In this document: positions 13,793-25,562 of the stretch, one piece after another
Numbering within the stretch: the stretch's first letter is position 1
Layout: every line of letters starts with the position of its first letter
NCBI GenBank assembly: GCA_022570795.1
Contig: JAKUDP010000010.1
Location: 868,001 to 932,000, forward strand
Length of the DNA stretch: 64,000 nucleotides
From: Sphaerulina vaccinii
Lineage: Eukaryota > Ascomycota > Dothideomycetes > Mycosphaerellales > Mycosphaerellaceae
Reading direction: 5' to 3'
Program-made: the position numbers and the translations under genes
Notes under the pieces: model-generated
Database searches by the model: none
Told to the model about the DNA's origin: nothing
What the model saw: only the letters and a program-made list of their open reading frames with translations

Positions 13793-15556
13793 TCACATTA
13801 CTACGCAACAGCAAGCCTTCTTGGGCACGGCCTCTTCCTTCTCGCTGAGCCCTGGTACTCGTGGCTTTGCATTATGAGGAGGGCTCATGGGCTGCGGTGG
13901 CGCAGGTGATGCAGCGGCGGACCGCTGTATAGTGGGTGTCGAGGGTATCGTAGGCGTGATCTTGTAGCCACCACTAGTACCTGGGCGACGAACACTACCA
14001 CTGTCACTCTTCCGATCCAATGGCCACCCGTTACCAGTCGTGGAGCCATTTGGTGAAGGGCTTTTGGTAGGTGAGGATAAAGCTGAAGGTACATCTAGGT
14101 TCTGACTTTGAAGTGTCAAGACTGGTGTCTTTCGCGTCAGATCCTCGTCGTTCAAGAGATTGAAGTCTCGGTCGTAGACAGTCCCGATCTTGCCTTCCTT
14201 TTCCCACTGCTCCTGCATCATACGTTTTGCGTGTGTAGGTAGCATTTGCTGATCCGGCGGCAAACGTGGATCCGGCTTGTACATAGAAGATATCCATGGT
14301 GGGTCGCCGTCTGGCGTAAACTGTCCTCCAGTGGACGGACGAGACTTGTGCCCTGAACTAGATCCGGGTCGTCTGGTCGCAGCAGCTGAAGGTGTGCGTG
14401 AGGCCGAAGGTGCACGTTTCCCTGCCGATGATCCTGGTCGAGCAGCGGCACCAGCACTGTTTGGTATCGAAGTCTTACGTCCAGTAGGCGTCTGCTTCGG
14501 CACACGCGACTTTTGAGGCGAGCCCTCGCCTGAGGAGTGCTTGTTCGAGCTGCCAGGAGGTGTTGTTCGCTTGGAATCGCGGTCGGACTCGAGCAGTAAC
14601 TGGCTACTAACGCTAGGACTACGAGCCTTTCTCGCGTACTGCAGCTCGTCCCAACTGCTACTCACACTCTGACTTCCAGCTCGACTTCGAGGCAGTGGCG
14701 AGTCACGTTCAACCACATCATGAGGGACAGGTACAGGACTGATTCGAGACACTGGTATTCGCGACGTGCTCGGACGTGCCATGTGTTGCTGCTGTTGCGA
14801 TTGCGAGAACGGCTTAGTGCTGGTGTAATCGTTGCTCTGGTGGTCCGTTGACATCTCATCGGTACGCTGATACTCTGAATTTCTGATGGGATCAAAGTAT
14901 GGTTCTGCCCGTTGTGGAGACCGTTGCGGCTGCAGCTCGTCGTGGGGTGACGCAAGTGGAGTGGGAACATGATCCATCTTCATATCGTTTCGAGAGGGAT
15001 ACGCAGCTGCATACTCCTCATCGTAGCCTATGCCATTCAACGGGTCGTGGGCTGATTTGCGAGAGCCTGAGCGGCTGACTGAACGACTCCTTCCATTCTC
15101 GCGTCCAGGACCCAAGCTCTGAGACCGGCGTGATGGTCGAACATAGATGCCAGCCTCTTCCATCTCCTGGATCTCAATCTGTGCCAGTTTGTCTCTGTGT
15201 ACCCAAGGCGAATTGTCTTCTTCTGTGTAGGCGCCGCCAGCTTTACCCTTCTGAGCTGCTGCGGCGCTCTGTGGTAGCTTCTTCGTGTCGCGCAGCGTAT
15301 TTCGCGAGCGCTTCCTCACCGCCGTGCTATTGCTCGCTCGCACCGATGTCCTACGCTGCTTGGCCGTCTCCGAGTCACTAAGCAAGTCCCAGGCACTGCT
15401 GCTCCTTTGAAGCGCTTTGCTGCCATTGTCGTCCCACTCGTGGTCTGTACGCTGCGAGACACGTGGATTGTACGCCCTTGCATTGCCGTCGGTCTCCTCT
15501 AAAGGCACCGCGTAGCTCCATGCTCCACTGCCTCCGTTATGCATTGTTGCTGCCAT
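13793..15556 (-). CDS. teaR: TeaR-like cell-end receptor with CaaX end
   Basis: Single-exon frame of 587 residues ending in CCCVVM. The final CVVM fits a CaaX box (farnesylation favoured by Met), and the preceding cysteines could be palmitoylated. The conserved stretch SPWVHRDKLAQIEIQEMEEA (near residues 114-133) and the overall long, Ser/Pro/Arg-rich disordered layout match, as I remember the family, the Aspergillus TeaA receptor TeaR (Mod5 in fission yeast). TeaR is a prenylated plasma-membrane anchor that captures microtubule-delivered TeaA at growing tips and so keeps growth polar. A second conserved block (LPTHAKRMMQEQWEKEGK) lies near residues 437-454. Assignment rests on these motifs and not on a search, so the symbol is tentative. 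Confidence 0.7.
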   Translation of the reverse strand: MAATMHNGGSGAWSYAVPLEETDGNARAYNPRVSQRTDHEWDDNGSKALQRSSSAWDLLSDSETAKQRRTSVRASNSTAVRKRSRNTLRDTKKLPQSAAAAQKGKAGGAYTEEDNSPWVHRDKLAQIEIQEMEEAGIYVRPSRRSQSLGPGRENGRSRSVSRSGSRKSAHDPLNGIGYDEEYAAAYPSRNDMKMDHVPTPLASPHDELQPQRSPQRAEPYFDPIRNSEYQRTDEMSTDHQSNDYTSTKPFSQSQQQQHMARPSTSRIPVSRISPVPVPHDVVERDSPLPRSRAGSQSVSSSWDELQYARKARSPSVSSQLLLESDRDSKRTTPPGSSNKHSSGEGSPQKSRVPKQTPTGRKTSIPNSAGAAARPGSSAGKRAPSASRTPSAAATRRPGSSSGHKSRPSTGGQFTPDGDPPWISSMYKPDPRLPPDQQMLPTHAKRMMQEQWEKEGKIGTVYDRDFNLLNDEDLTRKTPVLTLQSQNLDVPSALSSPTKSPSPNGSTTGNGWPLDRKSDSGSVRRPGTSGGYKITPTIPSTPTIQRSAAASPAPPQPMSPPHNAKPRVPGLSEKEEAVPKKACCCVVM

Positions 15557-17341
15557 ACTGTCTGCCTGTTGCTTGGTGGAGCGCTAGGACACGTCCGCAC
15601 TCAGGCCATAGACATCCCCCTATGCAGCAGTCGTCGCCTCGTGTCGCTCGTCCTGGCAGTGTTGTCGTATATACGCCGCAAACGCTACGCCGCAAACGCT
15701 CGCAAGGGCACTGTTCGCTCCTTCCAATGGCAGCGCGGTGGTGCTTTGCGAGCTGGCGTCGTCGTCTCGGTGAACCAACAGTTCCAGTCCAGGTTCCAGC
15801 GGAGTTCCAGTTCAGTGTATACGTATATCCGGATCACAAATGACACTCCAAACCAGATTGGACGTCGCACCCAAACGAAACACAGGCAGAAACCAGATGT
15901 TCGGGTACCCTTTGCAGAGCGGAGCGTCGCAGGAGCACGACTGCAGGCCACGCCCGTCTTGCATGCGGCGCTACGGTGATCGAGGCCGGGAGTGCAATCA
16001 GCTGAAATGAGAAGTTAAGAAGCACTTTGACCATGTCAACAACCAATGGGCTCAATGCAATGCCGAACTTTAATGAGCGTGTGAACGGCTCCTGAACGCA
16101 TATGCCTGATAAAGATTCGCACCCTCTTCCTTCGTCCTTCGCGTATTGATTTATTTTCTCTCACCAGCAGAACGATGAAGTAACGATCTGTATGCTCGAG
16201 TCACGATATCTGCAGGGCTTCACGACCTGCATGTCCTCGCGATACTTGACCAGAAGCAGTCGAACGTGCTGATCGCTACCCTTGAACATCGGCACGTTTC
16301 AAGTCCGGGTATAGAAGCATGTCGATAGTGTGGTTGTGCCACTCGACATGCTGTGACTGATTGAAAGAACAGCTTCGAGCGTACTATCAACAGTACTGAA
16401 GGTTGACAGGCTCTTATCTCCCAGACTCTAAAGAACTCAAGCAAACCGTGAATATGGTCCGAGTGTAATGCGAACACGAACGTGATGTGATCTTCCACAA
16501 CATACTCTCGATCTGTGAGATCATCGAGTACAAGACGGCAGTCAGTCATCTTCCTGGTGAGAGCAAACAGCAACAACAACATGGCGCAAGTCGGCCGGCG
16601 GCACATTTACAACGACATATCGATTGCACCCCGATTACGCTGTGGACTTCCCGTTGACGCGATTCGGGAGCACACTGCCTAAGTCGAGTGTCAGCAACGC
16701 GCACAACCAACAAGAATCCCAGAAGCAGGGACGATCTTTCTGGCATCTACGCGTCTCTCTTGTCAAGCCGACACTCAGCACGTTTAACTAATGTGCTTGT
16801 TCAAGGCCATGGCCCTACAACTTTACAAAACCCACCGATGTCGCTGAAAGGAGATAAAAGAAGGTGGCTGGTGACACTTCGGAAGTGAATAGCATCAGCA
16901 CGGTCTGCCCACGGAAATTGCCAAAGTAGAAATCTTTTCTTCTATTCTACTAATACTACCAAACCCACCGTCCTCTCCTTCTTTCCCCTTCGACACCTTC
17001 GTCCTCCAAAGCACAAATCCGGAACGCCATTTCTATGATAGAACCCAAGTCATTCACGTCCATAATCTCAAGAGACATCCAGTCGACAGATGCAAGTACC
17101 GGTCCAGCAAAAGCACAGAATAATGCCGCCATTTCGAAGATGCCAGCATCGTTTGTTCTCAGCGAAGAATACTCCATCGTGACACAGTTGTCGCGGTACA
17201 TGCTTGCGCAGAACATGATATCGATTCATGCATATGGTCCAAAAGGCCCTTTCTCAAGACACTGGTGCCTTGCAATGGTTACATCCATCGAGCATCATTG
17301 AGCTCGATATCCTCTTCATCGTCCTCACTGTCGGACCGCTT
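15557..17341. other. intergenic, no supported gene
   Basis: Holds the promoter of the TeaR-like gene and the 3' flank of the forkhead gene. An 86-codon minus frame at 16956-17216 has moderately protein-like composition but begins only 126 bases after the forkhead stop codon and has no recognisable motif; I treat it as untranslated sequence. Confidence 0.4.
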
Positions 17342-19926
17342 CTAGCGTCCGAAGGCTGGTGCGGTCGCCATGCCAGTGTGCATTGCCATGTGGTTCTGCT
17401 GGTGGAATGAGCCAATTGGCTGAAATCCCCTGTTCGCATAAAGTCAACATTGGTACAGCAGTCTGGGGTGCATTGTGGCGATACTCACTTGGCAAGGTCG
17501 ATGCCCTCATCGTCGTCATCAGCCGACTGATATGCGTTCGCTTGCTGCACGCTAGCGTACGAAGGTGCCTGGATGTTGTAGGCATCATTGGTGACAGGAC
17601 GCGCAGCCTCAAAGTTATTCACAACAGCAGCCTTTGGTAGCTCATGCTGCCTAGCAGCAGGATGCGCCGGCTGTACTACCGTGGTAGGAGGAGTATGCTG
17701 TTGCACTACACTGCCGTGCGACAGAGCACTGGGCGGAGTCTTCTCTGGTGCATGCTGCACATCCACATGATCCTGAGTCGAAGTGCTGTGTTGGCCGAGG
17801 ATCTTCGTGACAGCGGTTGCAGGACGACTTAGTGTCGGACTGGCGTCTGGAGCACGAGTAGAGAGAAGTGCGCGTGGAGGACTGCTCGACCCGATGAGTG
17901 GACTGCCCGCACGTTTCGACTCTGTGACCGTGGACTGTTCCTCGTCGACTTCTGGCTTCTCCACTGGAGAGCTTTGCTCCTCGATCTCCCTGCTCTGCTT
18001 GACAACTTCCTTCTGGAGTGGGAATGGAGTCTTGAGCGGGCTCATGTCGAAAGGCTTGAATGGGGTGCTTCCAGCCAAGCCATCCATTTTCCAAAAGGGA
18101 GCTGGACTGCTGAACTGTATGAAATCGCTAGGTCGCCTCAAAGTGCTTGGTGGTGCTAGACGCTGTGATGGCCGAAGAGGGAAGGGTGTATCGAGCGGTC
18201 CAGTACGGCCTTCGTCGTTGACATACAATGCAGGTGGTGACCCGGCAGCATTTGCCAGGGCATTGAGACCGTTGCGTGGTGTTGATCTGTGTGGATAGTC
18301 GTAATCGACCAGGCTGTTGCCTTCAATGCCGAGACCAACGCTACTCTCAAGACGACCGTTCGCTGGTCGCCTCGGGCCACGATCTGGAGTGTAAGCTTCT
18401 ACAGCAGTTGAATACGCGGGTGGATATGGATTCATTGGTGGAGTTATGTCGTCGTCTCTCTTGATGCCGGATCGTAGCGCTGGGCTGTTGGGAGATCCTA
18501 GCGTGCTTTGGGTGCCGGGTATGGGATTTGGTCGTCTGCACCCTTTCATACCTTGGGCCACGAAATTGTCGAACTCCGTTGGCTCGATCATCCACTTCAT
18601 GCCCTTACCAGGCTCATCTGTTCGGCGAGCTATCTTCGTGAACGCCTTGTTCAAGCTCAAATTGTGACGAATACTGTTCTGCCAACCACCAGTGTTGAAC
18701 CTGTAGAAAGCATAGTTTGCCTGAATCCACTTGTAGATGTTGGAAAGGGTCATCTGTTGGTCTTGTGTGCTCAGAATTGCCATCCCGATGAGCTGCGCAT
18801 ATGAGTGCGGTGGCTTCAGGTCCTTCGCGTTATCAGCTGAGTAGTCAATCGTCTCAGTGGACTCCATCATGACACCACGGGCATAGTTCGCAGCCGGTGA
18901 TGATCTGGCGTAGGACTGGTGTGCGCGCATCGGAGTACCAGGATTGGCTTGCAGACTTGCTCGATGCGAGTGAGGATGCATTCTTTGTTGCTGTGAGCTC
19001 TGCATTTGCTGCTGCTGACCATTATAGTCTGACTGGTACATGCCTGGGTCCTGTAGATGGCTGCGGCCAGTAGAAGACGGCTGTGCACGACTCTGCCCGT
19101 TACGCGGATCATCTTCGCCATCTTGCCCATCATCAGAGGAGGACTGTGCTTGTCGGATGATAGACGCATCCCAGACAGGCCCGTCATTGTCATCGCTAGG
19201 CGTCGTGATGAATGCCATCTGAGTACCTCCAATCTCGATTACACTGCCGTTGCGGAGCACAGCATTCTCACCTCTTCGAATCAGATGGTTGTCGACACGG
19301 ATAGCATTTCGACCATTGACCACGATGATCCAGCGTCCCTCCTCGTAGTGAATAATGCAGTGCAGTCTCGAGATTTGTCGATCCGGACCGAGATCGATAT
19401 CGATGACTGTCCTCGCAGTAGGTGTCGTTGGCTGACTCGGTGTACCCTCTGATGCTGCAACTGACAGCTTCTCATGCGTCTCTGGCCGACCGATGTTGAT
19501 TTCGATTTTCCGAATTATGAAGCACCAATCTCGGCCAGCGATCTTGCCATACCCTGGCACATGCTCCTGGCCTTCTAACAGGTCATTTGCGAAATCACTT
19601 ACAGCCATGACCTGTTTGTCTGACACTCGCAGACTCTGAATGATCTCCTGCTCTGTAGGCGAAGATGGCTCGGTCTCGTTGTCGCTAGGCTCCTGAACTT
19701 CCGTGCCCTCTGTCTCCTCTCGCTCAGCTGCGCGCGTATCCTTAGTCTTGCGGCGGGTATTGCGAGCTGCAGGCGCTGTGGCTTCGCTCCCTCGAGCTCG
19801 CTTCTTCGATCCGCGTGTGGGTGTTGCCTGCGCTTCTGCAACGTCCACATCGGATGGCTCATGTGTCGCTTCTGCAGCAGGCGCCTTTCGCGCACGAGTC
19901 TTACCTCTGCGTCCTGAAGGCGGCAT
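17342..19926 (-). CDS. fkh2: FHA-forkhead transcription factor (Fkh1/Fkh2 type)
   Basis: Two exons, 19926-17489 and 17429-17342, giving 841 residues. The frame is open for 77 codons upstream of 19926, but that stretch lacks typical composition; the Met at 19926 precedes a basic N-terminus. An FHA phosphopeptide-binding domain covers about residues 131-240 (IGRP, SRLHC, VNGRNAIRVD). The forkhead DNA-binding domain covers about 369-462, with KPPHSYAQLIGMAI and recognition helix NSIRHNLSLNKAF. FHA plus forkhead in one protein is the Fkh1/Fkh2 arrangement, nuclear factors that drive G2/M gene clusters and affect morphology. Exon 2 was found by eye: the donor GTGAGT sits in an apparent stop (AAG TGA), and the exon adds 28 residues beginning GFQPIGSFHQ. 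A Gln-rich run lies at about 304-315. Confidence 0.9.
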
Positions 19927-21029
19927 GGCGGGAACCGAGGAGTGGGCAGGAAGAAACAATGTATCAGCAGAACCCCTTGCGGATCTGTGCGCTTTACGGC
20001 AGTGGTGTCGATGTACGTGCACAATGGAAGCGGCTCGGAATTGCTGGTGGGATTGCCAGATCGAGCTTGCTGGTAGCCTGTACCCGAACTGCAAGTAGTC
20101 GTAATTGTTGAGGTGAATCGCAATCGCTATGGCAGCGAACAGAAGGAGGCGGATCAAGTGCGCGTGTCGAGTTTGGCTGCTGCGACGACCATGCCGGTTT
20201 CTGCGCAGCTGATGTCCTCAATTGTATTCGCGTGCCTTCGGTCGGCTGACAGTCGCGTGTGCGACGTGGATAGAGTAGATGATGTCTAGAGCGGGTGTAC
20301 GTGTTGTAAAGTGGACTCGAAGTCGAAGTACGCGACCGTTGATGTCTGCCAAGGAAGTCACGAAACCTTTTCTTCGCTTCAGGTCCCAACCTCCTTCTAC
20401 CAGGGACAAAGATTTTTCACTCTTGTGCCGCCAATGAGTAATTGCGTATGTAGAGAACTGTTCGAAGAGAAAGCACACTCTTTACACGAATCTACTGAGT
20501 GGGAAGGGTGTGTGTTCTACACGTCTGGCATGCGAGCCAGCTGTTCAACGCGCCTGCTTGTGATGACGTGGTATTTGTTTGCACTTGCAAACTTCAGCAC
20601 CAGACTCAAGACGCGATCGTGACACGTAGAGCTCCTCCTCAATACTGCTATCCTTGACAGTGGGGAGTCAGATATTGCTATGGCGAAATGCACATAACCA
20701 AGTTTTGAGAAATTGGCCTACCAAGGCTTTTGAGGTATCTCCTATGCACGGGCGTTGTGTACAGCATTGGCCATCGAGAGAACTCCGAACAGAACCAGCT
20801 TGATTGATGCTGTGCTCGGTATGTCGTTCGCATATGTATACATAAACCTACACACTCACACGCTTATGCTATAATATGCTGATGCACGCCGAGAACGCTC
20901 GCCAGTCGGTAAGAATGCTCTAGATACTGTGTGCACATATTATTCGTCATTACCCTTCGCTTTCCATGCTTCCACGTCCTGTGCTGCAGCACTCCTCACT
21001 CAGCCAACAAACAAGCGGGAGAAACGCTG
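19927..21029. other. intergenic, no gene seen
   Basis: Promoter side of the forkhead gene and 3' side of glycogenin. Long leader likely; no element identified. Confidence 0.4.
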
Positions 21030-23808
21030 CTAGAAAGTCTTCTGCTCCTGTGTCGGACTCAATGCTTCTTCGTGTTGAAAGTCTTTCTTGGCATGTACCT
21101 CGTCCACGACCACGGGTCCACCAAAGTCTGGCTCTGAGAAGAACGTTGACCCGCTTTGCTCCTCAGGGAAGTTTCCCGGCATCGCTGCTGAGTTGGAAGC
21201 AGTCACCACGCTGGACCCATTGCCCGATGTATGTGTTGTCATTAGTGATGAAGTCGTGGTAGTCTCAGAGTGTGTGGAGCTGCTTGCTGAGCTCTTGAAG
21301 GAGCTCGAACTGTCTTTGGTTCCGTCCAGGCCGTGTGGGCTGCTGCCTCCACTTAATAATGTAGAAATGCTGTTCCCTGTAGTCGACACTGTGTTCTCCT
21401 CCTGGACGCCACTAGTGAAGGAAGTATGGTGAGTGGACTCGTGCTCCGGAATCGATGCAGTTGGGGGCATCTTTCGATTCGTTAATTTCTTGTCTGGAAG
21501 TTTAAGATCCCCAGGGCCCATCAGCGAGCTGCGACGGAGCTGTTCGAGTTGTGCGTTCGGGTCCTTGAGAAAGAGAAGATATTAGCAGATGTTATGTGAG
21601 TACTGTGATCCTCGCCAAACGCATGCTGTGTTGCCCTGCAATAGAAGGCAAAGTCGCGCTGTTGACCTCAACAGGCAATCGAGCCCAAAGCGTGTTGGTC
21701 AGTACTTGAAAAACGAATGCGTAAAGACAGCAAATTGTTGTGAAGGCGCAGAATAACCACATTTGGGGCATGCTCTTACCCAGTCGGCTTGATCTGGAAC
21801 ACCTTCAGCGGGCGGTAGGTCGCTGGTGCTGTCGCGCTCGTCGCCCCAAAATGACCGCCGCTGAGGTGCAGGCGTCACGGGAAGAGATGGACGTTCGATA
21901 GCAGACGGGAAGTCTGTCAATATCAGAGACTCTCGACGCTCACGAGCGTCTTCGACCTGCTGCACCAGATCCTCGGGGTCCTTCTCCCCAGTGGGCGAGA
22001 ATACGTTCTCCGGCGCGGCGTATCCTGTCGATGGCACATTTTGCTGCACGACCTGCACGTTGCCTCGATTCTTCTGGAACGAGGTTAAAGCACGGACATA
22101 GTTGTTGATCCCATTGACGTCGTCCCAGGCATTCCTATTCTGCGCAAAAGCGCTCCAAGGATCGACATCATTGATCTTGATCGTGGGTGTCAGTGATTCC
22201 AGTTGCGGATCAGAGGTAACTTCCAGCTCATCGGCATAGGCAGACTCAGATTCTTCAGGCGAGCGCTGGGTCGGTTCGTCGTCGATGAACCTTCGTGTTG
22301 GCTTGTTTTGTCGCTCCTCCCAAGGAAATATTGACTTGAGCTTCTCCTCTGCTTGCTTCTTTGGCGCCGGTGGTACTTGGTAGTACATGTCCTTTGGTGG
22401 TTCTGGATATGCTTGAGGAGGACGGAATTGATTCCTGTCCCAGCTGAATTGGTAAGTTTGATGTGGGAAGTGGGCAGCTTCTGGAGCAGATTCTATAGGC
22501 GGAGCTCCGCGAGTAGCATCCCACTCCATATATGGTGCAGAGAATTGACGTTGCTCGGAAGTAAGAGCAGGTTGCACATGTCCCTGATCAATATTCTCCG
22601 CAAGCTCTCCTGGCTCAGTCATCAGCGGGGTCGCTGTACCTGTCGGGTGATGCTCGTCCGCATGGTGGTGTGACTGCTGATCGTAAGTCGGATCTGCTGG
22701 GTAGCCTGTAGCATAGTACGTCTGCGCTGCGGGCTTGTGGTCCCTCACATAGTCCGTGACGGGATGTCGCTGACCCTGGATGTATTGGGTGGTCTGTTTG
22801 TCAATGCTTAGCACACGGTCTAACAGCCTGCTCTTCCCACCTACCGAGACCTGGAAATGTCGATCGTACACCGCCCACCACCTGCTGAGCATTTCTTGAA
22901 AAGCTCCTGGTACGCCCTGCAATTCTCTGCCACGCTGCCAAGGCTTCTCTTTACCGATGAAGTGCACCATGCTAATGCCATTCTTCCAGTATCGATATGC
23001 CGGCTCGTATTGGTAGTTGGCGCTTGGCGTGGTGTTGTACTTGAAGCTCAGTCTCTTCCATGGCCGATATTCGAAGTACTGATTGAGCAGCCCTTGATCT
23101 GCGCCATCGAAGCTGTCGCCAGCATTTGCTAGTCCACGTAAAGCATAGTATTCTCCGATGTCCGGTGTGAGCACCATGACACCAGTATTGAACGCATCTG
23201 GCCAGCCCACATCTGGTGCCGCAGCAAATGTCTCTGTGATATTGAATAACTCCTCAGGCGCGCGCAGAGCCACTACATCAGCATCGATGTATATGATCTT
23301 CCGAAATTGCGTCTGGCGCCATAAGTTGATCTTCGTGAAAGTATATAGCAGGTCCGGTCGATTCATGAGATAGAGATTGCTCGGGTGTGGATTGCCAATG
23401 CGCTCGATGGATATCACGTAGTTGTAAAGAGACTGGTGAGCACTTCATTAGCTCTGCACAGTATCGTCGATGGTCTGAGTTGTCGCTGAGTACCTGGAGC
23501 TCTTCAATGGTGCTGGCTCGCAGCGATTCGGCGAGTATGAGGCACGCCAACTTCTTCGTCGTCCCGCAGTCTCTGAGAGAGTGTGCGAGCACGGCCGCGC
23601 CTGCAGCAGAGGATCGTCAGTATCTCCATTGCTATCATATGAAAGCTATCGACGTGTCTCGTGTCGTCGAAGGTGAGAGTTCGGCGGAGGCATACCGGGT
23701 AAATACTCATCGTTGAGCACCAGCTGCGAGATCGTTGTTAGCTATGCAACCCACCTCACTGTCGCCTGATAAACTTACTGTGCAGTACACATCTTCCTTG
23801 TCGGCCAT
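21030..23808 (-). CDS. glycogenin (glycosyltransferase family 8)
   Basis: Five exons: 23808-23779, 23723-23696, 23600-23494, 23432-21780 and 21563-21030, giving 783 residues. The first two exons are only 30 and 28 bases, but they restore the conserved N-terminus (MADKEDVYCT, then LVLNDEYLPGAAVLAHSLRD) and keep the frame. The GT8 catalytic domain (about residues 1-260) shows the DxD metal motif DAD at 105-107, NTGVMVLTP, DQGLLNQYF and HFIGKEKPW. Glycogenin self-glucosylates a tyrosine with UDP-glucose to prime glycogen synthesis; the long disordered tail ends in a short region that in the family contacts glycogen synthase. Cytosolic. The last intron has a TGCTAATAT branch site and an AAG acceptor. 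Confidence 0.92.
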
Positions 23809-24735
23809 GACTGCGACTGCTCGCGAGCCTCAATGGCTGCTCGTGAAAGGATGGGAAGAACACAGGTTTGTTGTGGATGTACCGCCTTTCTCCACTCGTA
23901 ATCAAAAGAAAGACGCCCACTAACATAACAAATGGGAAGATGTTGAGATACGACGACGAACCTGCCTCAACCAAACAAGACCGTTCCAACTGCACTGTCC
24001 GGTAACGAACATGCACTGCCAATATCAACGGTGTGGAATTGGACTTCTGACTGTAGTATATGACAAGCCAACAACCTTGAAGCTGCACAGCTCCTTCCGA
24101 TACAGAGAGCTCCTTCCCTGCAGTTGACCTCAGTTGCCGAGTCCTTCCCCGCCACACCATTTTGCTCCAATGCCTGAGCACTTCACCGTCTCTCGTGCAG
24201 ATCGACCAGGTCGCGTGCCAACATCGACAGGATTCGCCGACGACAACAACGTCCCCGCATGCAATGCATCTGTTGTGTCACATGGCTCTCCGACACGATC
24301 AGGTGGCTCCACAACTCAAGGGACTCGCATCAAATGCAAGCGATTGTGTTTCTCTAGTTTCCGGCCGGTATAGAGGACTTCATAGCCAGCCGCTGCACTG
24401 CAAGCACTATGAATTCTACTCCAGAGCCGAACCTCGAGTGTCCGAGATGGCTGTAGGACTGTCCTAGGCGGTGAATCGGCGACACTGCCAGTCTCTATGC
24501 CCCAGGCTCCAGGTCCATCGCCAAAAGCAGCGACAGAAACTCATCCTACGGACTCGCACATACCTGGGACTCCTACACATCACACAGCCACGATGCCTGG
24601 CAAATTACAAGGCAGCGAACGATAACCAGTCTTACTCTCTCCTATATCATGGTTCGCTTAATGCTCCTATGCTATGCTCTTTTCATGCAAAGACTTTCTG
24701 TTCGAACGGAGCTGAAGAATCTCCCACTTATTCAT
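23809..24735. other. intergenic, no gene seen
   Basis: Promoter of glycogenin and 3' flank of the small mitochondrial-type gene. No supported gene. Confidence 0.4.
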
Positions 24736-25231
24736 CTATCCAGCAGTTCCACCTCCACTCTGTCCACCTCCACTCTTCGCAGGACTTCCTCCACCACTAG
24801 TCCTCTGTCTGCCACTCCCACTGCCCGTCTCATCTTTGCTCCCTTGCGGCTGGCCTCTCTGCTTGTCCGCGTCCGTGTGGCTGATTTCGTGATTTGCAGG
24901 ACTAGCATTCAAAGAACTTCCTTCCTTCTGATGAATTCCTCACATTAGCCACTGACACGTTCCCTTGCTTTCAACGTGTCGCTTCACTCACAGTTTTGCT
25001 CCCACTCTGCTCCATCTCTCCTTCTGGACTGGTTGTGTTTGGATCAAAAGCTGTTGATTCTCCTGCTGCTTGACCATCTCCACCGCTCTTACTATACTCA
25101 TTCGATGTGGTGTCGATCTTGTCTTTGTCCAGCATGTCTTCAGGTTTCGAAGCAGCACGTAGAGCTGAGGATTGAAATTGGCGAACACATCGTTGCTGGA
25201 TGAAGCTTCCACGGATGGTACGGGGCAACAT
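24736..25231 (-). CDS. small conserved mitochondrial-type protein
   Basis: Two exons, 25231-24992 and 24927-24736, giving 143 residues; the donor GTGAGT follows the codon for Thr80 and both sides stay in phase. The N-terminus is rich in Arg and poor in acids (MLPRTIRGSFIQQRCVRQF, then QSSALRAASKPED), a good mitochondrial presequence with a possible cut after about residue 20-30. The remainder is hydrophilic, with PEDMLDKDKID, SNEYSKSGGD, a short conserved-looking LNASPANHEIS segment and a Gly/Ser-rich end. I have a memory of similar small fungal proteins of unknown role, but no function can be stated. The 144-codon gene was assembled by eye. Confidence 0.65.
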
Positions 25232-25562
25232 GATTGGTGTTTTCTCGTAATTGATCGGTATTGTTTATGAGAGAACGAAAGCAAAGGATCAATGGATGAT
25301 CGACAGGTCGCTCTCGAAGCTTAAACAGCATCAGAGTGACAGAGTGAACGATGCATTACATCATTCGAGCTGCGTGAGGAGACAGGTCCGGAGACATATG
25401 ATTTGCTGTCGATGCGGAACTGAAACGGAAGTGGATCCGGTGTGTTTATTAGAGCGTTGGCTGAAGTGATAGAAGTCCTCATGAATAATCAATTTCTATT
25501 CTAGCGCCATGTTCTCGCTCACAAGCAAAACGCGGCAACAACCACGAAGATCTTTAGCCCAT
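25232..25562. other. intergenic, no gene seen
   Basis: Short spacer between two minus-strand genes; it must hold the promoter of the small mitochondrial-type gene and the 3' end of MET10. Nothing recognised. Confidence 0.4.

Noticed and set aside
16956..17216. 86-codon minus-strand open frame after the forkhead gene
   Set aside because: Somewhat protein-like, but it lies in the expected 3' untranslated region and has no motif or exon links.
17328..17488. Alternative last forkhead exon ending EDDEEDIELNDARWM
   Set aside because: Joins in frame via a later acceptor, but the nearer exon adding GFQPIGSFHQ and 18 more residues has a 59-base intron of typical size.
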